DNA of 34,523 nt from CAYVDH01 sp964450355 (GTDB taxonomy: Bacteria > Bacteroidota > Bacteroidia > NS11-12g > UBA955): contig CAYVDH010000014.1 in assembly GCA_964450355.1 (NCBI GenBank), positions 1 through 34,523 of the forward strand, in the 5' to 3' direction. This document shows, one piece after another, positions 25,698 through 34,445 of this stretch. Positions within the stretch are counted from its first letter, which is position 1. Every line of letters begins with the position of its first letter. The notes below the pieces were generated by a model. It searched no databases. It saw only the letters and a list, made by a program, of their open reading frames with translations, and was not told where the DNA came from. A program made the translations under genes and the position numbers.

Positions 25698-26570
25698 TTA
25701 TTCTGCGTTTTTAGCAAATTCTTCGAAAGTAATTTCAGGTTTTCCTAATTCTTCCCATGCCAATTCACCTACAAATAATTCTTCGTAATTATTTAATGCT
25801 TCAGCCATTTTGGTATCGTATTTAAGTTGGGAATAAAACAAGGATAAAAACTTTGCTAAACCAATTGGCATGGTTTTCACTTTTATTTTTTCTTTGGTGT
25901 AATGAATTGCAAATAATTCAGCAGCTTCTTGTATGGTGTAACAATTAAGACCTTGTATGTTGTATTCTCTTTCTTCGTTGCCAGTGCGTTTTAAGCTATT
26001 AACTACCATTCGAGAGTAATCTTTAACACTGATGTAAAACATTGGAAAACGCGATTCACCAATTAAACGGAGTGTTCTGCCGTGTTTATAACCATTAGTA
26101 AAATTTTCCATGAAATTACTTGGATAAAAAATGGTGTATGGAATGCCAGAATCTCTGACATAATTTATGGCTTCTTTTTTCACATCAAAAGCCCACCAAT
26201 TAAATCCATTTTCACCTTGGTAATTTTGAACCAAAGAAGATAAATACATTATACGCTTAATACCACATTCGAGGCTAGCATTGATTATGTCTCTCAAGCC
26301 ATCTGTTTCTATGTGGTAGCTGTTTCTGTTTTCTGATGGCGAAACATTTAAATTGCAATAAACGGCATCTTTATTTGTTAGAAATTTTTTTAAATCGTGG
26401 TGGTATTTGATATTTCCCTTAACAATTTCTACTTCATTTGGAAATAGATTTTTAGCGACATCAACATCCCTTACCAAGACTGAAACTTTATATCCGGCTT
26501 CAATTAAAGCAATGGTTACTGGTAATCCAATATGACCTGTAGCTCCAAAAACTGCTATACTTTTTATCAT
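25698..26570 (-). CDS. NAD(P)-binding NmrA-like / atypical SDR protein
   Basis: A 290-residue Rossmann-fold protein starting with the dinucleotide-binding motif VFGATGHIGLPV. It has a conserved strand RIMYLSSLVQN and a segment PYTIFYPSNFMENF typical of NmrA/epimerase-like atypical SDRs. The classical catalytic Tyr-x3-Lys is not evident, so it may be a sensor or a reductase of unknown substrate. It lies 31 nt after recX and 70 nt before purK. Confidence 0.78.
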   Translation of the reverse strand: MIKSIAVFGATGHIGLPVTIALIEAGYKVSVLVRDVDVAKNLFPNEVEIVKGNIKYHHDLKKFLTNKDAVYCNLNVSPSENRNSYHIETDGLRDIINASLECGIKRIMYLSSLVQNYQGENGFNWWAFDVKKEAINYVRDSGIPYTIFYPSNFMENFTNGYKHGRTLRLIGESRFPMFYISVKDYSRMVVNSLKRTGNEEREYNIQGLNCYTIQEAAELFAIHYTKEKIKVKTMPIGLAKFLSLFYSQLKYDTKMAEALNNYEELFVGELAWEELGKPEITFEEFAKNAE

Positions 26571-26601
26571 TTTTTAATTTAAAAAGACGGTAAAAATACA
26601 A

Positions 26602-27096
26602 TTATTTATTGCTTTTTTTATCCTGAAATATACTTTTTGCTATTTCAAAACACAAATCGGTTTCAAATCCTTTTGAAATCAAATGTTTGCTGAGTTTTTG
26701 TTGTTTGATATAATATAACTTGTCTTTTAATGTTCTTGCATATTTTAAAGCCTCTTTTTCTAGAATTTCGTTGTATTGTTCGTCATCTAAATTATTTAAA
26801 GCTTTTTTAATGCAATAGTCAGTTATTTGTTTTTGTTTTAAAGCCAATTTTATTTTTACTTTCCCCCAATGATTTTGTCTTAATTTACTACCTGCAAATA
26901 ACACAGCATAAGTTTCATCATTAACAAGTCCCATTTTAACTACATGCAAAAGAAGTTGGTTGACATCATCACTGGATAATCCATAAGAGTATAATTTATC
27001 CATTACTTCGTTCTGACATCTAGGCTGATAAGTGCAAAAGGCTTCTATCTTGGGTTTAGCGGCATTTGGAGTCAGTCGTTTTTGGTCTTTTTCCAT
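26602..27096 (-). CDS. recX: Regulatory protein RecX
   Basis: A 164-residue protein of the RecX family, which binds RecA filaments and limits recombinase activity. Three-helix RecX repeats are visible: AFCTYQPRCQNEVMDKLYSYG, LVNDETYAVLFAGSKLRQNHWGKVKIKLALKQK, and a last one around YYIKQQKLSKHLISKGFE. No recA is in the window. The ATG follows directly on the stop codon of the nuclease gene, so it is co-transcribed with it. Confidence 0.92.
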   Translation of the reverse strand: MEKDQKRLTPNAAKPKIEAFCTYQPRCQNEVMDKLYSYGLSSDDVNQLLLHVVKMGLVNDETYAVLFAGSKLRQNHWGKVKIKLALKQKQITDYCIKKALNNLDDEQYNEILEKEALKYARTLKDKLYYIKQQKLSKHLISKGFETDLCFEIAKSIFQDKKSNK

Positions 27097-28260
27097 TTAG
27101 TTTTCTAACACAAAAAATTGGTTGTAGTATTTATTATCAATTTTAAATTCAATGGTGTAGAAACCACTTTTTAAATCAGATAATTGAATGGAAGTACCAT
27201 CGTAATTAGAACTCTCTTTTTTTACTGTTGTTCCTACGTGATTGCTAATGGTGTATTCAACAAATTTATTGATTACATTGTCACTAAAATAGAGTTCACC
27301 ATGATTAGGAACAGGGTAAACAAAATAGTTGTTTTTATATTTTAAATTTAATGTACTTGTAGCATTTTGATAGAAATATGAATAAACAGGATAATGATCG
27401 CTGGTGGTGTTGCTGTAGTTTGTAATAAACTGATCTAATCTCCACACTTCAGGTGAATTAAATTGAACATGAGTAAGTAGTTTTTTTGAAACTAATTGAT
27501 GATCTATAGGGTTAGTAAATCCAGCAGTAGTGCTGATGTTGTTGTAGGTTAATTTTTTTGAAATGAAATCAAAATCAAATTGATTGTCGAGTAAAACATT
27601 GAATGGACTAGGGTTGCCATTGAAAATGGATTCATCTAAATCATCGTTCCAATCGCCAAGTACTATGGTGTTTCTATTTGAATGCTCCTTGTTTAGATAC
27701 ATTTTAAGCCATTGTGCACTTTTTTTTCTGCTGTTTAAAGCCTCTAGTTTTTCTGTATTGTTACCAGTGTTTGCTTTTAAGTGAACCACAATAAGAAACA
27801 ATGTATCTATACCCAAGTTATTAGTTGGTAATAATTTAACTAAAAAAGGAAATCTATAGGTAGAAAAACTATCTGGATTTTGAGTGCCAAGCAATTTAGA
27901 TTCTAGCAATGTAAATTCATTTTTTTTATATAAAATGGCGGTTTTTTGTTCAGGAAAATAATTGGCAATTTTATAATCATAATCAGGTAACTTGGTCATC
28001 ATAGAGTCAAAAACTGGTTTATTTGAAATTTCACATAATGCCCAAATGTCAATGTTAGATTGCGAAATAACATCAATCACATTTTGTTGTTGTAAAGTAT
28101 CATTTAATGGACCAAAATTACCAGTTTTACCCAACCATTCAACATTCCAATTCGCTATTTCGTATTTGTTATTAACTCCAATTGACGGGACATTTGATTG
28201 CGATTTTAATGAAAGGCAAAGCAATAAAAATAGGTTTAAACAGATTTTTTTTCTATCCAT
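27097..28260 (-). CDS. Secreted endonuclease/exonuclease/phosphatase-family enzyme with T9SS sorting domain
   Basis: A 387-residue exported protein with a signal peptide (DRKKICLNLFLLLCLSLKSQS). The DNase I-like fold has IANWNVEWLG, an acidic ALCEIS, VVHLKAN, LGDWNDD and the terminal SDHYPV histidine motif. The last ~80 residues form a T9SS type A sorting domain (FVYPVPNHGELYF, then LSDLKSGFYTIEF, ending FVLEN), which directs release to the surface or medium. Substrate (DNA, RNA or a phosphoester) is not determined. I chose the ATG at 28260 over 28287 because it starts the signal peptide cleanly; it overlaps the symporter stop by 25 nt. Confidence 0.86.
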   Translation of the reverse strand: MDRKKICLNLFLLLCLSLKSQSNVPSIGVNNKYEIANWNVEWLGKTGNFGPLNDTLQQQNVIDVISQSNIDIWALCEISNKPVFDSMMTKLPDYDYKIANYFPEQKTAILYKKNEFTLLESKLLGTQNPDSFSTYRFPFLVKLLPTNNLGIDTLFLIVVHLKANTGNNTEKLEALNSRKKSAQWLKMYLNKEHSNRNTIVLGDWNDDLDESIFNGNPSPFNVLLDNQFDFDFISKKLTYNNISTTAGFTNPIDHQLVSKKLLTHVQFNSPEVWRLDQFITNYSNTTSDHYPVYSYFYQNATSTLNLKYKNNYFVYPVPNHGELYFSDNVINKFVEYTISNHVGTTVKKESSNYDGTSIQLSDLKSGFYTIEFKIDNKYYNQFFVLEN

Positions 28261-29296
28261 TTTGATGCAATTGTTTTGATTAACCATCCGAAGATAAACG
28301 TAGAAGCAAAGGTAAACATTGCATAAACCAAACCAGGTTTTTGCATCTCATTGTTATGCAATATGTTGCCAGCTACTAATAAAGCTAATGCTGTGTTTTG
28401 TAAACCTACTTCAATGATGATGGTGATTTTGTTTTGAAAATTAACTTTCATTAAATAGCCAGCCAAATAACCTAAAAACATGCCACTAAAATTGAGCAAT
28501 ATGACCCAAATACCTTGATTAATTATTTCAGATTGAGTTAATAATAATCCACCTTTTTCCACTGGTGCAAATATTTTTATAAGAAAAACAATCAATAATA
28601 ATATTGGTAATAAATATTTTAAAACGGGCTGTAATGTATCTGCAATTTTAGGAATTTGATTTCTGATGATGATACCTATGGTAGCTGGAATGACTGTAAC
28701 AAGGGCTATGTGTTGAATGGTATCCCATACTGGTAAAATAATTTCTTTGTTGTCGTGGATGTAATAATTTAAGGATAAATTAACTAATAATGGAATGGTG
28801 AACATGCATAAAATCCCATTAACTACAGTCAAAGAAATACTTAATGCTACATTTCCTTTAAGTAAAAAACTCACTAAATTAGATGTTACTCCACCAGGGC
28901 ATACTGAAATGATGATGAATCCTACTTTGGTTTCTGGAGAAAAATCAGAAACAGACATTAAAAGAAAAGCAGCTANNNNNNNNNNNNNNNNNNNNNNNNN
29001 NNNNNNNNNNNNNNNNNNNNNNNNNNNNNNNNNNNNNNNNNNNNNNNNNNNNNNNNNNNNNNNNNNNNNNNNNNNCCTACTTTGGTTTCTGGAGAAAAAT
29101 CAGAAACAGACATTAAAAGAAAAGCAGCTAAGGGTAAAAGTACCATTTGAGCAAACAAGCCAACACTTAGTGAGCGGGGGTTGACAAACAATTGTTTAAA
29201 ATCATGTTTACTTAAACCCAAACCTAAGCTCATGGTAATGAATGCCAATACCAAGTCAATGAGAAAATCTATGTGGGTAAATAAGAAATTTAACAT
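28236..29296 (-). CDS. Bile acid:Na+ symporter (BASS) family transporter, interrupted by assembly gap
   Basis: A polytopic inner-membrane transporter of the BASS/ArsB-like NTCP family. The motif VCPGGVTSNLVSFLLKGN and the late EVGLQNTALALLVAG (conserved Glu and Gln at the Na+ sites) are clear. The gene spans 100 N at 28976-29075. The 55 bases before and after the Ns are identical, and removing one copy plus the Ns (155 bp) gives a continuous 301-residue protein, the family's usual size; as deposited, the frame is broken. The ATG at 29296 is chosen over TTG at 29299. Natural substrates of bacterial members range from bile acids to pantoate-like anions; unknown here. Confidence 0.88.
28921..28975. 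repeat. 55-bp direct repeat, left copy at gap edge
   Basis: Identical base for base to 29076-29130 and ending exactly at the first N. It codes for the LLMSVSDFSPETKV region of the symporter. The arrangement is that of two contig ends sharing one k-mer, not a biological repeat. Confidence 0.95.
28976..29075. other. Assembly gap of 100 N
   Basis: Exactly 100 unknown bases, the conventional placeholder for a gap of unestimated length. It is flanked by identical 55-bp sequences, so the true gap length is probably negative (overlap). Confidence 0.99.
29076..29130. repeat. 55-bp direct repeat, right copy at gap edge
   Basis: Identical to 28921-28975 and starting at the first base after the gap. 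Merging the copies restores the symporter frame. Confidence 0.95.
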
Positions 29297-29317
29297 CAAT
29301 TAAATTGAAATAAAAAA

Positions 29318-29325
29318 CAAACTTA
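29318..29325 (-). promoter_or_regulatory. -7 box upstream of the symporter gene
   Basis: Minus-strand TAAGTTTG fits TAnnTTTG and lies 21 nt before the ATG at 29296. No -33 TTG is visible, so this is a half-site. Confidence 0.35.
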
Positions 29326-29406
29326 CAGATACTTTTTCACTAATTAAAAAATAAGTATTCACATATAAATTTTCATATTTAAACATAAATACAGAAATTT
29401 GAATCC

Positions 29407-30468
29407 ATGAAATATTTTAAGAAACCAATATGGTTAGTCTTATGCATAGCGATTATTAATAGTCAGTGTACAAATAAAAAAACAATACAAACATCGGAGA
29501 AAAAGAAGCCACTTAAAATCATTTTGATGATAGGAGATGGCATGGGGTTGGCTCAGATATGTGCTGCTTCTGTTGTGAATGATGGTTTATATCTTGAATT
29601 ATTAAAAGCCATTGGATTCATTAAAACATCATCTGCGGATGATTACATCACTGATAGTGCTGCTGGCGCTACAGCTTTCAGTACTGGAGAAAAAACATAC
29701 AACAACGCAATAGGTGTTGGCCTAGATACATTAAAAAGAAAAACCATACTTGAAATGGCTGAAGAAGCTGGTCTATCAACAGGTTTAATTTCTACATGCA
29801 GTGTAACACATGCCACTCCTGCCAGTTTTTTTGCTCATCAAAAACACAGAAAAATGCATCAAGAAATTGCCAATGATTTTTATGGCAAGGGAATTGATTA
29901 TGTTGCTGCAACAGGCAAACCATATTTTGATTTAAACAAATTAAAAAATGACGGTTATCATGTTCAAGTTGGAGGCAATTTTTTAAGTGAAAAAGGCAGT
30001 AAAAACTTTTGGTTTTACAATGACAGCATTCATCCACCTAAAGCCAATGTAAGAGGAAATTGGTTGCAAGATGCGACTAAAAATGGGATTGAATTACTAA
30101 ATCAAAACAAACAAGGGTTTTTTATGATGATAGAAGGAAGCCAAATAGATTGGGGTGGCCACGACAATGATTTGGATTATGTAGTAAATGAATTAATAGA
30201 TTTTGATAAAGCGATAAAAGAAGCAGTAGAATTTGCAAAAAAAGACGGAAATACACTGGTTATAATCACAGCCGACCATGAAACAGGTGGATTATCATTA
30301 AACGAAGGGGATTTAAAAAATAAAAAAGTGATGGGACATTTTAGTTCCAAAGAACACTCAGGCATAATGGTTCCTGTATTTTCATTTGGTCCGGGTAGCG
30401 AACATTTTACGGGTACAATGCAAAATACGGATATATTTAAAAAGATGAAAATGTTGTATGGATTTTAA
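29407..30468 (+). CDS. Alkaline phosphatase (PhoA family)
   Basis: A 353-residue alkaline phosphatase that hydrolyses phosphomonoesters outside the cytoplasm. Metal and active-site motifs are present: ILMIGDGMG (D44), DSAAGATAFSTG with nucleophile S84, SVTHATPASFFAH, FFMMIEGSQIDWGGH, and VIITADHETGG. The N-terminal hydrophobic stretch ends in NSQC at residue 21, a possible but atypical lipobox because of the Gln at -1, so lipid anchoring is uncertain. It is shorter than E. coli PhoA (about 450 mature residues), as in many bacterial homologues. The kinase gene follows after 6 nt, so the two likely form one operon. Confidence 0.92.
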   Translation: MKYFKKPIWLVLCIAIINSQCTNKKTIQTSEKKKPLKIILMIGDGMGLAQICAASVVNDGLYLELLKAIGFIKTSSADDYITDSAAGATAFSTGEKTYNNAIGVGLDTLKRKTILEMAEEAGLSTGLISTCSVTHATPASFFAHQKHRKMHQEIANDFYGKGIDYVAATGKPYFDLNKLKNDGYHVQVGGNFLSEKGSKNFWFYNDSIHPPKANVRGNWLQDATKNGIELLNQNKQGFFMMIEGSQIDWGGHDNDLDYVVNELIDFDKAIKEAVEFAKKDGNTLVIITADHETGGLSLNEGDLKNKKVMGHFSSKEHSGIMVPVFSFGPGSEHFTGTMQNTDIFKKMKMLYGF

Positions 30469-30474
30469 ACGCCA

Positions 30475-33400
30475 TTGAAAATTAAGATTCACATATTAAT
30501 TCTGAGTTTATTAGCTGCATTCACAGTCAATTCTGCTAATGTATTTCCAAACTACTCATTTAAATATTTTGATGTTAAAAGCGGGTTAAAATGTACAGAG
30601 GTTTATAATTTTTCGCAAGATGATGAGGGTTTGTTGTGGTTAGGAACCAACAATGGTTTGTTGCAGTTTGATGGATATAATTTTTTTGAATTTGACAAAT
30701 TCAGAAATGAGTTACAAAATCCACCTTTAGGGAACTATAGATTCATACTAAAACACAGCATGGGTAACATGTGGATTGCAACGGATTACAGCGGTGTTAG
30801 CGAATACAATCCTCACAATAAATTGTTTAAGCATTATAACCCCAATAAATTTAAAGACAACAATGTGGCAGATGGAGCATCTTATCTCATGAGAGAAGAT
30901 GAAAATAAAAACATTTGGTTTGCACATTATTTTAATGGAATTTCAATATTTAATTACAACTCAAAAAAATTCGAATATTTAATTCATCGCCCTAATCAAA
31001 ATAATTCTCTATTATCAAATGAAATTTTTTCACTTTATTGTGATTTAAATCAAGGTGCTTGGATAGGGTATAAGAATGCAGGTTTAAGTTATTACAATCA
31101 TCAAACAAAACAATTTATTCATTATACTGTTGAGAACAATTCAGGTTTAAAAAGCAATAAAATATATTCGATTACTATTGATAAAAGTGGAACTCTATGG
31201 ATAGGCACAGACAGAGAAATATATTATAAAATAAAAGGGGAGTCTAAGTTTATACAATATAAACACGCATTGTTAAAACAAAATTATTTTTTTAATGCCT
31301 ATGTCAATAAGATAAATAATCTCATTTATTTCACTTCTTCAGATGGTTTGCATGTCATTGATCCCATAACTAAAGACCTCAATGTATATAAATTATTTCC
31401 AGAAGATAAATCTGACCAATACATTAACAGATGTACTAATTTGTTTTTTGACAAGAACAATCATTTATGGATTCAATTTAATCAAGGATTTTGCTTAGCT
31501 ACAGAATTTAAAAATAGATTGTTTATGTACAATGATTTGATGGGAATTGGAGAAAGCAATAGGTTGAATTTCTTTGAAGTTATTAAAGATGAAGTTGTTT
31601 ATAGCATCGTAAAAAATAAAATAATAATAAAAAAAATACACAGCAATGACCGAACTGAGGTTGAATTAAAAATGAGTAATGATCTAGTTCAAGGGGATGT
31701 TGTGATTTATAATCCAGGTAAATACAGTAAATATTTAGCCATTAAAGTAAAAAATGAAAAATTGTATTTGTTTAATACCATTGATTTTAAATTATTTCAA
31801 TTGCCATCATTAAGTAATAACAAAATAATTAGTGAAAATAAAGTATATGATGCATATGCTGATAGCAAAGGAAATATTTGGGCTATTGATAATTATTATG
31901 GAATACTTAGATATTCATTTTTTAAAAATAAATGGGAAGTTATTAATCCAAACAATGAAAAAACGAATACCGATTTTTACTATTACCCTACAAAATTTTT
32001 AGAAGATAAATTTGGCCATGTTTGGATGATTAATCCATTTTTTCGAATTTTAAAATACAATAATGGTATAAATGACAATTTTACAATCGTTCAATTTAAT
32101 GATAAGAAATATAATAATTCTGAAGTATTTTCTATTTATTATTCGTTAACTGATGACAAAGAAGGCAACTTGTTTTTTGCAGGCAATGGCAAACAGCTAG
32201 ATTGTTATTTAGCTAGGGAAAATAAGTTTTATTCATTGAAAAGAGAAGGTTGTTTTAATGATGTAACAACTAATTTACAAATAGATAAACATGGTAGTTT
32301 ATGGTGTTTTAATCAACAAAGTATCTATAAATTAAACTTTAATTTAAATTCATTCTTTCAAAATGAATTCGAGTATCGTTCTTATGATTGGAAAAATGGG
32401 TTTGAGGGCAATTATTTTGGAAATAATTTTGTTTACGAAACACAAAATGGGGCATTGTTTTTTGATACAAAAGCATCATTGATGTACATGAATCCAAATG
32501 AATGGGAAAAAGAAGTTAAATCGAGTCAAACAATTTTTAGAGGTTTTTGGGTCAATGGAATTAAATATGATGATGTCAATTTATCACAAACAAAGCTTGA
32601 TTATGACCATAACAATTTAGAATTTAAATTTACTTGTAACAATTTAGTTAATTCTCAAAACAACATTTTCAGATTTAAATTAGTAAACCATGATAAAGAA
32701 TGGAGATATACTTCCATATTTTCACCTAAAGCAGTATATACTAATTTACCGCCAAATAAATATGAATTCATAGTACAAGCAGCAAATAGTGACGGGGTGT
32801 GGAGCAAAGAAAATGTGCATTTAAAATTTCAAATACAACCACATTTTACCCAAACAAATTGGTTTAAACTGGCTCTTGTTTTATTGTTTTTGTTGATAGT
32901 TTATTTAATTTATCAAAACAGAATAAATTTAATTAAAAAACGAGAACAATTAAAAACATCCTTCAATAAACAAATTTCAGAACTAGAGAGTAAAGCATTG
33001 CGAAGTCAGATGAATCCACATTTTGTTTTTAATTCATTGAATAGCATACAAAATTACATTGTAAAAAACGACTCTGAATCATCCACAAAATACTTGAGTA
33101 AATTTGCCAAGTTGACTCGATTGATTTTTGATCATTCGCAACAACAATTCATTACTTTACAACAAGAAATGAAAGCTTTAAACACCTATGTAGAACTAGA
33201 GCAATTTAGATTTAAAAATAAATTTAAATACAATGTTAATTATGACAATAATGTAGATGAGAATTCAATAGAAATACCACCATTGATTATACAACCATTC
33301 ATAGAAAATGCTATTTGGCACGGAATTATGCACAAAGAAACAGAAAACGAAGTAGGTGAAATCAATTTAGATATTAAGAAAATAGAAGATTATTTAGAAA

Positions 33401-33621
33401 TAAAAATTACTGATAATGGAGTAGGGAGAGTAAAATCAGCAGAGTTAAAGAAAACATCATCTAACGACCATCAGTCAAGCGGTATGAGATTGACCATGGA
33501 GCGATTAAACATCTTAAATTTAAATAATAAACTTGAAATTACATGTAAAATCATAGATTTGTACGATAAACATGATAAAGCCATAGGAACACAAGTTATC
33601 ATTAATATACCCATTAACTAA
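30475..33621 (+). CDS. Two-component sensor: beta-propeller, Y_Y_Y domain and LytS-type histidine kinase
   Basis: A 1048-residue sensor kinase. After a signal peptide, regulator-propeller repeats fill about residues 25-680 (for example LLWLGTNNGLLQFDGYN, MWIATDYSGVSEYN, LWIGTDREI). A Y_Y_Y domain (about 700-785), one membrane helix (about 796-815) and a coiled-coil linker follow. The LytS-type kinase has phospho-acceptor H849 in QMNPHFVFNSLNSIQ, ENAIWHG and DNGVGR. There is no fused receiver or AraC domain, unlike the hybrid systems of Bacteroides. The start is TTG at 30475: it directly precedes the signal peptide and no ATG occurs before residue 96. Stop and next ATG overlap by one base. Confidence 0.92.
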   Translation: MKIKIHILILSLLAAFTVNSANVFPNYSFKYFDVKSGLKCTEVYNFSQDDEGLLWLGTNNGLLQFDGYNFFEFDKFRNELQNPPLGNYRFILKHSMGNMWIATDYSGVSEYNPHNKLFKHYNPNKFKDNNVADGASYLMREDENKNIWFAHYFNGISIFNYNSKKFEYLIHRPNQNNSLLSNEIFSLYCDLNQGAWIGYKNAGLSYYNHQTKQFIHYTVENNSGLKSNKIYSITIDKSGTLWIGTDREIYYKIKGESKFIQYKHALLKQNYFFNAYVNKINNLIYFTSSDGLHVIDPITKDLNVYKLFPEDKSDQYINRCTNLFFDKNNHLWIQFNQGFCLATEFKNRLFMYNDLMGIGESNRLNFFEVIKDEVVYSIVKNKIIIKKIHSNDRTEVELKMSNDLVQGDVVIYNPGKYSKYLAIKVKNEKLYLFNTIDFKLFQLPSLSNNKIISENKVYDAYADSKGNIWAIDNYYGILRYSFFKNKWEVINPNNEKTNTDFYYYPTKFLEDKFGHVWMINPFFRILKYNNGINDNFTIVQFNDKKYNNSEVFSIYYSLTDDKEGNLFFAGNGKQLDCYLARENKFYSLKREGCFNDVTTNLQIDKHGSLWCFNQQSIYKLNFNLNSFFQNEFEYRSYDWKNGFEGNYFGNNFVYETQNGALFFDTKASLMYMNPNEWEKEVKSSQTIFRGFWVNGIKYDDVNLSQTKLDYDHNNLEFKFTCNNLVNSQNNIFRFKLVNHDKEWRYTSIFSPKAVYTNLPPNKYEFIVQAANSDGVWSKENVHLKFQIQPHFTQTNWFKLALVLLFLLIVYLIYQNRINLIKKREQLKTSFNKQISELESKALRSQMNPHFVFNSLNSIQNYIVKNDSESSTKYLSKFAKLTRLIFDHSQQQFITLQQEMKALNTYVELEQFRFKNKFKYNVNYDNNVDENSIEIPPLIIQPFIENAIWHGIMHKETENEVGEINLDIKKIEDYLEIKITDNGVGRVKSAELKKTSSNDHQSSGMRLTMERLNILNLNNKLEITCKIIDLYDKHDKAIGTQVIINIPIN

Positions 33622-34349
33622 TGAAAATACTGATTATAGATGATGAAGTGCATTGCACAGATAATTTAAATTTTTTATTAAAAAAAAATGAATTAAAAGA
33701 TTCAGATATATCTGTATGTAATCAATCAAAGGAAGCTTTAAAATTATTAATTAGCCAGCCATTTGATTTGGTATTTTTGGATATTGAAATGCCATTTTTA
33801 AATGGATTTGATTTACTTGAAACTTTACCGGAAATTAATTTTCATGTTATATTCACTACTGCATTTGATAAATATGCTTTAAAAGCCATAAAATTTAGTG
33901 CTTTAGATTATTTATTGAAACCCATAGAAGAAGAAGAGCTGAATTTAGCTGTTCAAAAATTTCTTAAACAAGAATCAAAAACCAATAAAAAACAGTTCAG
34001 TTCATTGATAGACAATGTAAAAAATAAAAAATTCAATAAAATAGCTATACCAAGTATAGATGGAATCGAGTTTGTAGAAATAAGTGAAATAATCAGATGC
34101 CAATCAGACAGTAATTACACTAAGTTGTATTTAAACAATAAGAAAGAAATAGTGTCATCAAAGACATTGAAAGAATATGAATTGTTGCTTAAAGAATACG
34201 GGTTTGCAAGAGTCCACAACAGCGACATGATTAACTTAGCACACATGAAAAAATACATCAAAGGTGACGGTGGAACTGTTATCATGAACGATGGTAGTGA
34301 AGTAGAAGTAAGCAGAAGAAGAAAAGACGAGTTTTTAAGTGGGTTGTAA
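33621..34349 (+). CDS. LytTR-family response regulator
   Basis: A 242-residue regulator with an N-terminal receiver domain (about residues 1-118: acidic D7/D8, phospho-acceptor D54 in VFLDIEMP, threonine in FTTAFD, lysine in LLKPI) and a C-terminal LytTR DNA-binding domain (about 140-242, with EIIRCQSDSNYTKLYL and FARVHNSDMINLAHM). LytTR proteins bind short direct repeats in promoters. The ATG overlaps the kinase stop (TAATG), so expression is coupled and the kinase is its likely partner. Targets are unknown; the phosphatase operon itself is a candidate. Confidence 0.94.
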   Translation: MKILIIDDEVHCTDNLNFLLKKNELKDSDISVCNQSKEALKLLISQPFDLVFLDIEMPFLNGFDLLETLPEINFHVIFTTAFDKYALKAIKFSALDYLLKPIEEEELNLAVQKFLKQESKTNKKQFSSLIDNVKNKKFNKIAIPSIDGIEFVEISEIIRCQSDSNYTKLYLNNKKEIVSSKTLKEYELLLKEYGFARVHNSDMINLAHMKKYIKGDGGTVIMNDGSEVEVSRRRKDEFLSGL

Positions 34350-34358
34350 TAAATTGTT

Positions 34359-34445
34359 ATGACTTTTAAGGATGTTGCATACATCTTAGGTTTGATATTT
34401 AACAAAAATGAAATTTTAGAAATATTTAAAAAAAAGCCTTTATAA
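34359..34445 (+). CDS. Candidate 28-residue small protein
   Basis: ATG at 34359 opens a 28-codon frame ending in TAA at 34443-34445, 9 nt after the response regulator stop. The peptide starts MTFKDVAYILGLIF and ends EIFKKKPL, with a hydrophobic first half and basic end. It may be a genuine small protein, the remnant of a truncated gene, or chance in AT-rich DNA. I recognise no family. Confidence 0.25.
   Translation: MTFKDVAYILGLIFNKNEILEIFKKKPL

Noticed and set aside
28921..29130. 55-bp direct repeats as a mobile-element target duplication or biological duplication
   Set aside because: The copies abut the Ns exactly and merging restores a full-length conserved gene, so an assembly overlap explains them better.
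28795..29184. 129-codon ORF running through the N gap
   Set aside because: It exists only because the Ns are translated as unknown residues; both sides duplicate the same 55 bp antisense to the symporter.
34371..34385. GATGT-TGCAT-ACATC hairpin after the response regulator
   Set aside because: The five-base stem has no T-run downstream and lies inside the 28-codon ORF; too weak to call a terminator.
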